A stretch of DNA of 64,000 bases, taken from positions 3,648,001-3,712,000 of the forward strand of contig NZ_JAEKEL010000001.1 in assembly GCF_016651105.1 (NCBI RefSeq), written 5' to 3'. Both the position numbers and the translations under genes were made by a program. The notes beneath the pieces were generated by a model. That model was given only the letters and a program-made list of their open reading frames with translations, was not told the DNA's origin and ran no database searches. This DNA is from Pseudomonas sp. TH15. GTDB lineage: Bacteria; Pseudomonadota; Gammaproteobacteria; Pseudomonadales; Pseudomonadaceae. Shown in pieces: positions 17,706-26,355 of the stretch (positions within the stretch are counted from its first letter, which is position 1; each line of letters opens with the position of its first letter).

Positions 17706-18587
17706 ATGCTGCTCCGACATCTGCGTTACTTGATCGCGGTCGCTGATAACGGCGGCTTCACCCGCGCAGCCGAAGCGCTGCACGTTTCTCAGCCGACTCT
17801 GTCCCAGCAAATCCGCCAATTGGAAGAAACCCTGGGCGTGACCTTGTTCGACCGCACCTCGCGCACGGTCAAACCCACCGATGCGGGCGAGGCCTACATC
17901 GAATGCGCCCGACGGGTGTTGGTGGAACTGGAGGCGGGTAAGCGCGCGCTGCATGACGTGAAGGATTTGTCTCGTGGCGCTTTGCGCCTGGCCATGACGC
18001 CGACTTTCATGGCGTATCTGGTGGGGCCGCTGGTGCGCGATTACACAGCACGGTTCCCGAACATCCACCTGGAGATTTTCGAGTTGTCCATGGACGGCAT
18101 CGAGGCCGGGCTGGCGGATGACTCACTGGACATCGCTATTGCCTTTACGCCAGTCAGAAACCCCGAGATCGAGTGCATCCCGGCGTTTATCGAGACGTTG
18201 GGGATTGTGGTCGGGCGTGATCATCCGCTTTACGAGAGCCAGGGTGCGCTGGCGCCGAGCGAGGTAGCGCAACTGGAGTTCGCGTTGCTGGCGCCGGAGT
18301 TCATTACCCGATCGTCCATCGACGAATACTTCCGCCAACAAAGCATCACGCCCAAAGTGGTGATCGAGGTGAATTCGGTGAGCACCTTGCTAGAGGTGAT
18401 TCGCCATACGGCGGTCGCGACCATTTTGCCGGAGGCGATTGCCACCGAGGATCGAGCGTTGCGCAAGATTCCGTTGCAAGGTGAAGCTCCGCAGCGGGGG
18501 GCGGCGTTGTTGCGTCGTCGCAATAATTACCACAGTGCGGCGGCGCTGGCGTTTGTTGAACTGGTGCTAGGAACAGAGCTTTCCTAG
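17706..18587 (+). CDS. cynR: LysR-family regulator of the cyanate genes (CynR)
   Basis: 293 residues from the ATG at 17706. This start is favoured over 17694 because CynR proteins begin directly with M-L-x-R-H before the first helix, as here (MLLRHLRYLIAV). The helix-turn-helix is GFTRAAEALHVSQPTLSQQI. It lies divergent to cynS with about 130 bases between them, as in other cyn loci, and should activate cynS when cyanate is present. The effector domain fills the remaining 200 residues. Confidence 0.85.
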   Translation: MLLRHLRYLIAVADNGGFTRAAEALHVSQPTLSQQIRQLEETLGVTLFDRTSRTVKPTDAGEAYIECARRVLVELEAGKRALHDVKDLSRGALRLAMTPTFMAYLVGPLVRDYTARFPNIHLEIFELSMDGIEAGLADDSLDIAIAFTPVRNPEIECIPAFIETLGIVVGRDHPLYESQGALAPSEVAQLEFALLAPEFITRSSIDEYFRQQSITPKVVIEVNSVSTLLEVIRHTAVATILPEAIATEDRALRKIPLQGEAPQRGAALLRRRNNYHSAAALAFVELVLGTELS

Positions 18588-18603
18588 TCACCGTCATTCA
18601 ACT

Positions 18604-18692
18604 GTGGGAGCGAGCTTGCTCGCGAAAGCGGTGGGTCAGTCGACAGTGATGTTGAAGGTGATGGCCCCTTCGCGAGCAAGCCCGCTCCCACA
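18604..18692. repeat. REPIN (GTGGGAGCGAGCTTGCTCGCG type)
   Basis: Inverted pair: GTGGGAGCGAGCTTGCTCGC on the left and GCGAGCAAGCCCGCTCCCAC on the right, with a spacer of about 45 bases. It lies downstream of cynR. Confidence 0.9.
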
Positions 18693-18735
18693 GGGATTTA
18701 GGGTGTTCACTAAACGTGTGTGAAAACCCATGCAT

Positions 18736-18775
18736 AAAAAAGGGCCTGCTCCTTGATGGGAGCAGGCCCTTTTTT
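18736..18775. terminator. Bidirectional intrinsic terminator
   Basis: A perfect 12-base stem (AGGGCCTGCTCC and its complement) with a 5-base loop, preceded by A6 and followed by T6, so it can terminate from either side. It separates cynR from the convergent small gene at 18785. Confidence 0.95.
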
Positions 18776-18784
18776 CAATCTTAC

Positions 18785-19114
18785 TCAGTAGAACCGATCA
18801 ATCACCCGAACTTCGTTCTGGTTCTGCATCGATGCCCACGCCTGTTTCAGAGTTTGCAGAACATTACCCATGAAGTCTTTGTCGGCTGCGGCTTTCTTGC
18901 CGACATAACCCTGGCCGCGACGGTACATCTTCAGTCGGGCCAGCAGGTCCTGGTTGTTCTGGTCGAACTCTGCTTCGTGAGCATGGGGCGACAGGCTGTC
19001 CATGTGCACCTGGCCCGACTTGCTGATCCACAGGATATGGCTGTCGTGGCTGTCTTTCTGCGCAGCGAACATACGAGCCAGTTCATCGATAGTAGGTTGA
19101 TTGTTCAGATTCAT
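18785..19114 (-). CDS. Conserved hypothetical protein, 109 residues
   Basis: Begins at the ATG 19112-19114, preceded by AAGGGGC. An in-frame start 33 bases upstream would add an unlikely N-terminus. The product is soluble, without signal peptide or membrane segment. It contains IDELARMFAAQKDSHDSHIL, then ISKSGQVHMDSLSPH, and a helical C-terminus with GNVLQTLKQAWAS. I do not recognise the family. It is followed by a strong bidirectional terminator, so it is expressed as a single gene. Confidence 0.65.
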   Translation of the reverse strand: MNLNNQPTIDELARMFAAQKDSHDSHILWISKSGQVHMDSLSPHAHEAEFDQNNQDLLARLKMYRRGQGYVGKKAAADKDFMGNVLQTLKQAWASMQNQNEVRVIDRFY

Positions 19115-19274
19115 ATTAAGCCCCTTGACCATTTGGTGATCTTTCAAAGTTGATTCGCTAATACAGGTAGCCCATCGGTTAGTTGATCCCTGGCACCGAA
19201 ACCAGGACGTCAGCGGTCAGCCGTCGAAATGACGGGGTCTCGCGTCTGTTGCATGTAGTCGTGTTGAATAACTG

Positions 19275-19578
19275 CTACGCAATAGCGTCACAACGAAGAG
19301 AAGCGGCGAAAACCTGGAGGCCACTGCCGACGTTTTCAGGGTCGGCCACAAGCTTCATGAGAATGTTTCGCCAGCGCTTCTCGTCTTTGTACTGGACGTT
19401 CGGGCCAGGTCAGCTTCTTCAATCTGCCTTGTGGGCAGCGTGTATCCGGGAAAAACAGCTCGGCGGTCAGACGAGCTTGCTCAAACGTGTTGCCTGTACT
19501 CCCGATCGGGGAGACGTCTGCATCATGCAAGGGCAAATCGACGGCGTCAACGGTTATGTAGTGATTATTTTCAGTCAC
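19275..19578 (-). pseudogene. Small hypothetical gene with an apparent one-base frameshift
   Basis: A GTG at 19578 opens a frame reading TENNHYITVDAVDLPLHDAD and on to GRLKKLTWP. It then continues convincingly only in the next frame (NVQYKDEKRWRNILMKLVAD, then PENVGSGLQVFAASLRCDAIA and stop at 19275). Joining needs removal of one C from the CCC near 19406-19409, which gives about 100 residues. No family is recognised. A GTAGTGA/TCACTAC inverted repeat overlaps the start. The rest of the gap 19115-19622 shows nothing else. Confidence 0.4.
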
Positions 19579-19622
19579 TACATATTGTCGGACAAAGTGG
19601 TTTTGGCATTAGGGAAGGGTGT

Positions 19623-20126
19623 CTAGAGCCCGGTGGTTGGGCTTTCCAAGCGGTAGAACGTGCAGGGATAGCCGTCTACCGTCTGTTGCTGCGTTGTGAA
19701 ATTTTCCTGCGCAAGGGCAGGGATCACCTTTGCCCAAAACAACCGCGCAGGCTGGTTCGCATCGATGTGGAAAATTTGCCATTGACCGGGAAACCGGCTC
19801 AAGAGGGTGGATGCGACAAACTTCGCGACACCTTGGCCACGAAAGCGTCTGCTGACAAAAAAGTAGCCGATGTTGAGATCTGCGCCAGGCAGGTGGGTTT
19901 GATCATCCACCGTTACGAACCCGGCCAGCTCTCCATCAACCTTGATCAAAAACGGCCGCGTCGCCGGTTTTCGCCAGTAATCCAGCTTCGGCTGAATGTT
20001 GAACAAACCCTGTTCGCCAAGCTTCAGCGGCAGCCACTCGCTGAAGTCGTACGTGTAGAACTGCATCAGGTTTTCAATCGTCTCCAGTTCGTCGCGTTGC
20101 GCGGCGTAAAGTTCTATGGTGGGCAT
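19623..20126 (-). CDS. GNAT-family N-acetyltransferase
   Basis: 167 residues from the ATG at 20124-20126, preceded by GGGAGTG. The acetyl-CoA-binding motif A is clear: GYFFVSRRFRGQGVAKFVAS, with the R-x-x-G-x-G/A loop (RRFRGQGVA). The preceding strand is LAGFVTVDD. The C-terminal motif B reads FYRLE. It transfers an acetyl group to an unknown amine. The gene ends 74 bases from the topB stop; both are on the minus strand. Confidence 0.82.
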   Translation of the reverse strand: MPTIELYAAQRDELETIENLMQFYTYDFSEWLPLKLGEQGLFNIQPKLDYWRKPATRPFLIKVDGELAGFVTVDDQTHLPGADLNIGYFFVSRRFRGQGVAKFVASTLLSRFPGQWQIFHIDANQPARLFWAKVIPALAQENFTTQQQTVDGYPCTFYRLESPTTGL

Positions 20127-20201
20127 GGGGCGTTCACTCCCGGCGATATGACTCCTGACACAGTAGTCTGGATTGAACCCCAAAACTGTGGCGAGGGGAT
20201 T

Positions 20202-22133
20202 CTATTTGCCGGTGGTTTTGGCTGTGCGCTTGGTTGGGCTTCGCGTTGATTTGCGTTTTTTCTTCCACGGTGCGGCTGCTTTGCCGGTCGGTGGTGGGCC
20301 GCTGATGGTCAGGCTCAAGCCGGCGCAGCGAGCGACCTGCTTGCTCATCCAGGCGGCCTGCTTGGTGACGAATTCTTCCAGGCTCATTTCGCCACTTTGC
20401 ACCATGTCCAGCGCCTGTTCCCAAATCGCGGTGGTGCCAGGGTCGGCGATGGCCCGTGGCACGGCGTCGATCAGGCTGAACGCGGCCGGCGTTGCGGCCA
20501 GGGCCTTGCCGTTCTTCACCAGATAACCCCGGTCGAGCAGGCCCTGGATGATCGAGGCGCGGGTCGCTTCGGTGCCGATCCCGGTGGTGTCCTTGAGTTT
20601 TTGCTTGAGCAGCGGGTCTTCCACCAGTTTGGCGACGTTCTTCATCGCCTTGATCAAGTCGCCCTCGGTGAACGGCTTGGGCGGTTGGGTCCAGAGGTCC
20701 TTGAGTTTGACGTCGGCCACCGCACAATCGCGCCCTTCGGTCAGGGCCGGTAGGGTTTGTGGCGCTGGCGCCTCGCGGCCCTTGGCCGGAGCGAGGGCCT
20801 CGGGCAGGGCACGCTTCCAGCCAGGTTCGACGATCTGCTTGCCCACGGCGCGCAGAGCTTCGCCAGCACAGTCGAAGTCGGCCTGGGTGCGGTCGTATTC
20901 ATGGTTGGGCAGGAACTGCGCCAGATAACGCGCGCGGATCAGCGTGTAAACCGCCCGTTGCTTACCCACCAACCGCTCGAGGTTTTTCGCTGCCGCGGTG
21001 GGGATGATGCCGTGGTGAGCGCTGACCTTGGCATCGTTCCAGGCCCGTGAGCGTCGCTGAGGCTCCAGATGCTCGTTCAAGGCGTTGAGGCTTGGGTCGG
21101 CCTGGCGCAGAGCGGCGAGAATGCCAGGCGCTTCGCTGTGCTGACTCAGGGGCAAATAGCCGCAGTCACTGCGCGGGTAGGTGATGACTTTGTGGGTTTC
21201 GTAGAGTGCCTGGGCGATGTCGAGGGTTTCCTGGGCGCCGAGGCCGAGCTTCTTCGAGCAGACTTCCTGCAAGGTGCCCAGATCAAACGGCAGCGGAGCG
21301 ATTTCGCGCATGCGTTCGGTCCGAAGTTTGATCACCCGGGCGCTTGACGCACTGCCCATCGCCGCTGCCGCTTGCTGCGCCAGAGCCTGATTCAGGCAGC
21401 GATCCTGATCGTCGCAAACGTCTGATGCTGCGCGCCATTGCGCGGTGAACGTCGTGCCATCGTGCAGCAATTGCACGTCGATGGCCCAATAGGCGACAGG
21501 GACGAAATCGGCAATGTTGCGATCCCGATCCACCACCAGCCGCAAGGTCGGGGTTTGCACGCGGCCGACCGGCAGCACGCCTTGATAACCGGACTGTCGC
21601 CCCAGCAACGTGAACAGTCGACTCATGTTCATCCCGATCAGCCAGTCGGCCCGGGAGCGGCCCAGCGCCGAGTGGTAGAGGCTGAAGGTCTCGACCCCCG
21701 GCTTGAGCGCCGCCAAGGCCTTGCGGATCGACGCATCATCCAGCGCCGATAGCCAAAGCCGCCGGATCGGCCCGCGATAGCGGCAATGCTCCACCAGTTC
21801 CCGGGCGATCATCTCGCCCTCGCGGTCGGCGTCCGTGGCGATCACCAGTTCAGTGGCCTCGCCAAGCAAGCGTTTGACCGCTTTGTACTGGCTGGCGGTA
21901 CGCGGCTTGACGGTCATCTTCCATTTGTCGGGGATGATCGGCAGGTCTGCCAGCACCCAGCGCTTGTAGCGCGCGTCGTAGGCATCCGGCGGCGCGGTTT
22001 CCAGCAGGTGGCCGATGCACCAGGTCACCGTGACGTTCGTTCCCAGCCAGCAACCGTCGCCCCGGCGCTTGGCGCCGAGCACTGCTGCAATGTCTTTGGC
22101 CTGGGAAGGTTTTTCACAGAGGTACAGCTGCAT
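20202..22133 (-). CDS. topB: DNA topoisomerase III
   Basis: 643 residues from the ATG at 22131-22133, chosen because type IA enzymes of this group begin directly with the first Toprim strand (MQLYLCEKPSQAKDI). The Toprim acidic motif DADREGE is at 101-107, GRVQTPTLRLVVDRD at about 190-204, and the active-site tyrosine Tyr319 in ITYPRSDCGYL. The C-terminus is lysine- and arginine-rich (KKKRKSTRSPTKR), as in many TopB proteins, and probably binds DNA. It relaxes and decatenates negatively supercoiled DNA by single-strand passage. A perfect LexA box lies 73 bases upstream, so SOS control is likely. Confidence 0.93.
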   Translation of the reverse strand: MQLYLCEKPSQAKDIAAVLGAKRRGDGCWLGTNVTVTWCIGHLLETAPPDAYDARYKRWVLADLPIIPDKWKMTVKPRTASQYKAVKRLLGEATELVIATDADREGEMIARELVEHCRYRGPIRRLWLSALDDASIRKALAALKPGVETFSLYHSALGRSRADWLIGMNMSRLFTLLGRQSGYQGVLPVGRVQTPTLRLVVDRDRNIADFVPVAYWAIDVQLLHDGTTFTAQWRAASDVCDDQDRCLNQALAQQAAAAMGSASSARVIKLRTERMREIAPLPFDLGTLQEVCSKKLGLGAQETLDIAQALYETHKVITYPRSDCGYLPLSQHSEAPGILAALRQADPSLNALNEHLEPQRRSRAWNDAKVSAHHGIIPTAAAKNLERLVGKQRAVYTLIRARYLAQFLPNHEYDRTQADFDCAGEALRAVGKQIVEPGWKRALPEALAPAKGREAPAPQTLPALTEGRDCAVADVKLKDLWTQPPKPFTEGDLIKAMKNVAKLVEDPLLKQKLKDTTGIGTEATRASIIQGLLDRGYLVKNGKALAATPAAFSLIDAVPRAIADPGTTAIWEQALDMVQSGEMSLEEFVTKQAAWMSKQVARCAGLSLTISGPPPTGKAAAPWKKKRKSTRSPTKRTAKTTGK

Positions 22134-22205
22134 AACCACCATCGTCGATCAAGGTCGGAACAGGTGCACAGAATGGCCGGACTTGGCGCCAGGGGCAACT
22201 TTTAT

Positions 22206-22221
22206 CTGTATGGATATACAG
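22206..22221. promoter_or_regulatory. Predicted LexA (SOS) box upstream of topB
   Basis: CTGTATGGATATACAG fits the E. coli consensus CTGT-N8-ACAG and the Pseudomonas form CTGTATNNATATACAG at every conserved position. It is the centre of a longer palindrome (TTTATCTGTAT/ATACAGATAAA). On the minus strand it overlaps a plausible promoter (TTGCGG, 16 bases, TATATC) for topB. The serralysin start on the plus strand is about 190 bases away. No other gene occupies 22134-22411. Confidence 0.8.
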
Positions 22222-22411
22222 ATAAAAAGCATTGCCGCAAGTGACGGGCAATACAGGGACGGCATACGGCTCTATCGAGAAATTGATTAGCGCCAGGTTT
22301 CAAGCTGTGTCAGTTTCACCGCGCCTGCATTAGGCGAGTGACAGGACGATCTCGCCAAGGGATCGCCGTGGTCTGTCGGAAACTGACTACTTTTAAACAA
22401 GGACGTAAGCA

Positions 22412-23824
22412 ATGTCTCAAGCAAAATCCCGGGCCAGTGACGCCTACTCGACAGTCGACACCTTCAGCCACTTGTACGACCGTGGCGGCAGCGTTTTGGT
22501 GAACGGCAAACCTTCGTTCACCGCTGATCAGGCCGCCGACCAGATTCTGCGCAAGGGCGCGTCCTGGCATGACCAGAATAGCGACGGCAAGATCGACCTC
22601 AGCTACACCTTCCTGACCTCGAAACCAGCGAACTACAATCCGGCCCTCGGCACGTTCGGCGAATTCAGCGCCCAGCAAAAAGCCCAGGCGGTGCTGGCGA
22701 TGCAATCCTGGTCGGACGTGGCCAAAGTCACCTTCAGCGAAGGCACCGGCGGCGACGGTCACATGACCTTCGGCAACTACAGCAACAACACTGGCGGCGC
22801 GGCGTTCGCCTATTTGCCACAAGGCAGTCAGTACGACGGCCAGTCCTGGTACATGATCAACGACCAATACCAGGTCAACAAAACCCCGGACACCAACAAC
22901 TACGGGCGCCAGACCCTGACCCACGAAATCGGCCACACCCTGGGCCTGTCGCATCCTGGTGTCTACAACGCCGGCAACGGCAACCCGACCTATAACGACG
23001 TGACTTACGCCCAGGACACACGTGGCTACAGCCTCATGAGCTACTGGAGCGAAAGCAACACGCAGCAGAATTTCAGCAAGGACGGCAGCGGCGCCTATGC
23101 CTCGGCACCTTTGTTGGACGACATCGTGGCGGTGCAGAAACTCTACGGCGCCAACCTGGAAACCCGCGCCAGCGACACGGTCTACGGCTTCAACTCCAAC
23201 GCCGAACGGGACTTCTACAGCGCTACTTCGGCCGCCTCGAAAGTGGTGTTTTCGGTGTGGGATGGTGGCGGTAACGACACCCTGGACTTCTCCGGTTTCA
23301 GCCAAAACCAGAAGATCAACCTCAACGAAGGCTCGTTCTCCGACGTGGGCGGTCTGGTCGGCAACGTATCCATCGCCCACGGCGTGACCCTGGAAAACGC
23401 TATCGGCGGTTCGGGCAATGACCTGCTGATCGGTAACGCGGTGGCGATCAACCATCTGTTCGGCGGCGCCGGTAACGACATCCTTTACGGCGGTGGCGGC
23501 GCGGATGTGTTGTGGGGCGGCGAGGGTGCGGACACGTTCGTGTTCGGCGCGGCAAGCGACTCGACCAACAACCAGCCGGACTGGATCATGGATTTCAAAA
23601 GCGGCCTGGACAAGATCGACCTGTCGGGCATTGCCGAGTTTGCTTCGGGTGCGGCTACGCTGAACTTCGTCAGTAATTTCACCGGCCATGCTGGCGATGC
23701 GATCCTGACGTACTACGCGCAGAACGGTCAGACCGGGCTGCTGGTCGACCTGACGGGGCAGGGGCAGGTTGATTTTGCCGTGGGTGTGGTGGGGCAGGCG
23801 GTGGCGACTGATATTGTTGCGTGA
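22412..23824 (+). CDS. aprA: Serralysin-family secreted metalloprotease (AprA-like)
   Basis: 470 residues. The zinc site HEIGHTLGLSH is at 171-181 (His171, His175, His181; Glu172 catalytic), with the Met-turn SLMSYW (Met209) and Tyr211. RTX-type calcium repeats (GGSGND, GGAGND, GGGGAD, GGEGAD) lie at about 332-374. The C-terminus ends in DIVA, the Asp plus hydrophobic residues typical of the type I secretion signal; there is no N-terminal signal peptide. The alkaline protease inhibitor and the AprDEF secretion genes that usually follow aprA are absent here, so this copy depends on an exporter encoded elsewhere. Confidence 0.92.
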   Translation: MSQAKSRASDAYSTVDTFSHLYDRGGSVLVNGKPSFTADQAADQILRKGASWHDQNSDGKIDLSYTFLTSKPANYNPALGTFGEFSAQQKAQAVLAMQSWSDVAKVTFSEGTGGDGHMTFGNYSNNTGGAAFAYLPQGSQYDGQSWYMINDQYQVNKTPDTNNYGRQTLTHEIGHTLGLSHPGVYNAGNGNPTYNDVTYAQDTRGYSLMSYWSESNTQQNFSKDGSGAYASAPLLDDIVAVQKLYGANLETRASDTVYGFNSNAERDFYSATSAASKVVFSVWDGGGNDTLDFSGFSQNQKINLNEGSFSDVGGLVGNVSIAHGVTLENAIGGSGNDLLIGNAVAINHLFGGAGNDILYGGGGADVLWGGEGADTFVFGAASDSTNNQPDWIMDFKSGLDKIDLSGIAEFASGAATLNFVSNFTGHAGDAILTYYAQNGQTGLLVDLTGQGQVDFAVGVVGQAVATDIVA

Positions 23825-23839
23825 TGCCTGAACACGCGG

Positions 23840-24018
23840 CCCTCACCCTAACCTTCTCCCAGTGGGAGAGGGGACCGATCGGGGAATGCTGAAGACATAC
23901 GCCGACCTGATAGCACTTCGCTGAATCCCTAATCGAAGAAGCATTTTCAGGTCGGTGTAGAACGAAAGACACCTCGGTAGGCTCCTTCTCCCTCCGGGAG
24001 AGGGCTGGGGTGAGGGGC
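23840..24018. repeat. Inverted pair of CCCTCACCC-type interspersed repeats
   Basis: The left arm begins CCCTCACCCTAACCTTCTCC and continues into a GGGAGAGGGG half. The right arm at about 23983-24018 is its inverted partner, ending GGCTGGGGTGAGGGGC. The unrelated spacer is about 110 bases. This repeat type occurs in many pseudomonads and is distinct from the REP families in the window. Confidence 0.75.
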
Positions 24019-24105
24019 TTCTGGCCGTTCGGCTGCAAAATCGCCCTGACCTGACCCTATGGGCTATACCTGAACCGGTCTCTTTGCCGTATTCAGGAGG
24101 AACCC

Positions 24106-24474
24106 ATGAAAAGCTCCGGTCCCAGTCCTGTCATCACCATCGCCGAGCAGCCCGGCTGTCTATTGGTGAAGTTTCACGGTATTCAGGTGGCCGCGTCCGC
24201 CCGGGCGCTGATTCTGATGGAAGCCAACTATCCGCCGGTGTATTACGTCCCGCGCGAAGACATCGACGAAAAGTACTTTGCCCGCACCGATCACACCAGT
24301 TATTGCCCTTACAAGGGCGATGCCAGCTATTTCAGCCTGCAAATCCCGGGGCATGAAGGCGCCAATGCGGTGTGGAGTTATGAGAACCCCAAGGTGTCGG
24401 TCGAGCAGATTCGCGACCACGTGGCGTTCTATCCCGATCAAGTGACGTTCGAGGTGATCAAGGCCGAGGCCTGA
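24106..24474 (+). CDS. DUF427 family protein
   Basis: 122 residues starting at an ATG that follows AGGAGGAACCC, the best Shine-Dalgarno sequence in this part. The DUF427 signature is evident: a beta-rich fold with YYVPREDID, then HTSYCPYKGDASYFSL (conserved C-P-Y-K-G), and VAFYPDQVTFEV at the end. Structures of this family show a small cradle with a conserved ligand pocket; no enzymatic role is established. Monocistronic. Confidence 0.85.
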   Translation: MKSSGPSPVITIAEQPGCLLVKFHGIQVAASARALILMEANYPPVYYVPREDIDEKYFARTDHTSYCPYKGDASYFSLQIPGHEGANAVWSYENPKVSVEQIRDHVAFYPDQVTFEVIKAEA

Positions 24475-24492
24475 ACTCACTAAGATGAATAA

Positions 24493-24526
24493 CCTGTGGA
24501 GAGGGGATAAATCCCCTCTCCACAGG
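24493..24526. terminator. Perfect 16-base inverted repeat between convergent genes
   Basis: CCTGTGGAGAGGGGAT and its exact complement are separated by two bases. It sits between the DUF427 gene and the convergent transporter. There is no T run on either side, so it is not a textbook Rho-independent terminator, but a hairpin this strong should block read-through or protect 3' ends. Confidence 0.6.
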
Positions 24527-24535
24527 GGGAGAGGC

Positions 24536-26158
24536 TCAGTTTTTGTCGAGGTCGATGTTTTTGGTTTCGCGCAGGCAGATCATTCCCACAATCAGGCTCA
24601 CCCCGGTAATCACCACCGGGTACCAAAGCCCATAGAAAATGTCCCCGGTGTACACCACCAACGCAAACGACACCGTCGGCAGGAACCCGCCGAACCAGCC
24701 ATTGCCGATGTGGTAGGGCAGGGACATCGAGGTGTAGCGGATGCGCGTCGGGAACAGTTCGACCATCAGCGCCGCCAGCGGGCCGTAGCACATGGCGGAG
24801 ATGATGATCAGCGCGATAATCAGCGCGACGATCATCGGTTTGTTGATCTGCTGGGTGTCGGCTTGCGACGGATAACCCGCCAGCGTCACCGCGCCACGCA
24901 GGGCCGCTTCGTCGTAGCCATCGATCTTCACGTCACCCACGCTGACCTGCACGCCACTGCCTGCCGGGGCCGCCGCACTGGTGTAGGGCAGGCCCTGCTT
25001 GACCAGAAAGGTTTTGACCTTGTCGCACGGGCTATCAAATTTCGCCTTGCCCACCGGGTCGAACTGGAAGGTGCAAGTGGCCGGGTCGGCCAGTACGGTG
25101 ATCGGTGCCTGATGGCTGGCCTGGTCGATGGCCGGGTTGGCGTAGTGGGCCAGGGTCTTGAAGATCGGGAAGTACAGCGCGGTGGCCAGCAACAGGCCAA
25201 TCATCAGCACCGGTTTGCGCCCGACCTTGTCCGACAGCCAGCCGAAAAAGATGAAGAACGGCGCGCCGATGATCACGCTGACAATCAGTAAACTGTTGGC
25301 CAGCGCCGGGTCCATTTTCAGGAATTGAGTGAGGAAGAACAGCACGTAAAACTGCGCAGCGTAGAAGGTCACGGCTTGCCCGGCGTTGATGCTGAACAGC
25401 GCAATCAGTACGACTTTGAGGTTCTCCCATTTGCCGAAGGAATCGCGCAGCGGTTGCTTGCAGAGCTTGCCTTCCTCTTTCATTTTCACGAAGGCTGGCG
25501 ACTCGTGCAGGCTCAGGCGAATCCAGGTCGAGATGCCCAGCAGCACGATGGAAAACAGGAACGGAATGCGCCAGCCCCAAACTTCAAACTGGTCGCCGGT
25601 GAAGTAACGGCAACCGAGCACCACCAGCAGCGACAGCAACAGGCCGAGGGTGGCCGTGGACTGAATCCAGCTAGTGTGGAAACCGCGTTTTCCCATCGGC
25701 GCATGTTCTGCGACGTAAGTCGCGGCGCCGCCATACTCGCCGCCGAGGGCCAGGCCCTGGAGCATGCGCAGCAGCACCAGAATGATTGGCGCGGCGATGC
25801 CGATGCTGGCGTAGGTCGGCAGCAACCCGACACAGAACGTCGCCAGACCCATGAGGATGATGGTTGCGAGGAAGGTGTATTTGCGCCCGATCATGTCCCC
25901 CAACCGACCGAACACCAGCGCACCAAACGGCCGCACGATGAAGCCGGCGGCAAACGCCATCAGCGCGAAGATGAACGCCGTGGTGTCGTTGACCCCGGCA
26001 AAGAACTGCTTGCTGATCACCGCCGCGAGGGCGCCATAAAGGAAAAAGTCATACCACTCGAACACCGTCCCCAGGGACGAGGCGAAGATGACTTTCTTGG
26101 TGCCGCTGCTGACGCCCGCGCTGCGCGTGGCTTCCAGAGGCTGAACGTGTTCTGACAT
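24536..26158 (-). CDS. MFS transporter, metabolite:proton symporter (MHS) family
   Basis: 540 residues from the ATG at 26156-26158 (GAGGGAT upstream). Early sequence is classic MHS: FASSLGTVFEWYDFFLYGAL, then FGRLGDMIGRKYTF and the RMLQGLALGGEYGGA segment. An extra loop of about 100 residues lies between segments 8 and 9 (DPATCTFQFDPVGKAKFDSP, with two Cys that could bond in the periplasm), which makes it longer than the usual 430. The family imports organic acids such as shikimate, citrate or alpha-ketoglutarate. It follows the GMC oxidoreductase gene, so it may import that enzyme's substrate. Confidence 0.85.
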   Translation of the reverse strand: MSEHVQPLEATRSAGVSSGTKKVIFASSLGTVFEWYDFFLYGALAAVISKQFFAGVNDTTAFIFALMAFAAGFIVRPFGALVFGRLGDMIGRKYTFLATIILMGLATFCVGLLPTYASIGIAAPIILVLLRMLQGLALGGEYGGAATYVAEHAPMGKRGFHTSWIQSTATLGLLLSLLVVLGCRYFTGDQFEVWGWRIPFLFSIVLLGISTWIRLSLHESPAFVKMKEEGKLCKQPLRDSFGKWENLKVVLIALFSINAGQAVTFYAAQFYVLFFLTQFLKMDPALANSLLIVSVIIGAPFFIFFGWLSDKVGRKPVLMIGLLLATALYFPIFKTLAHYANPAIDQASHQAPITVLADPATCTFQFDPVGKAKFDSPCDKVKTFLVKQGLPYTSAAAPAGSGVQVSVGDVKIDGYDEAALRGAVTLAGYPSQADTQQINKPMIVALIIALIIISAMCYGPLAALMVELFPTRIRYTSMSLPYHIGNGWFGGFLPTVSFALVVYTGDIFYGLWYPVVITGVSLIVGMICLRETKNIDLDKN

Positions 26159-26260
26159 ATCGGTATCCCTCACAGTGATTGTTTTTGTTGTTCCACTGTC
26201 GGCGCCGGCCTTGTGGGCGGGTGCCGCGTTTTTCCATAAATCGGGGTGTACATCGATCCT

Positions 26261-26347
26261 GTGGGAGCGAGCTTGCTCGCGATGGCGGTCTTCCAGTCAA
26301 AGAGATATTGCCTGACACACCGCTATCGCGAGCAAGCTCGCTCCCAC
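26261..26347. repeat. REPIN (GTGGGAGCGAGCTTGCTCGCG type)
   Basis: Perfect inverted arms around a 45-base spacer, between the GMC oxidoreductase stop and the transporter start. Because it lies between two co-directional genes, it would attenuate or process any shared transcript. Confidence 0.92.
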
Positions 26348-26355
26348 AGTGTGAT

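Noticed and set aside
22316..23689. Minus-strand open frame of 457 codons opposite the serralysin gene
   Set aside because: Shadow of the protease, which has intact catalytic motifs on the plus strand.
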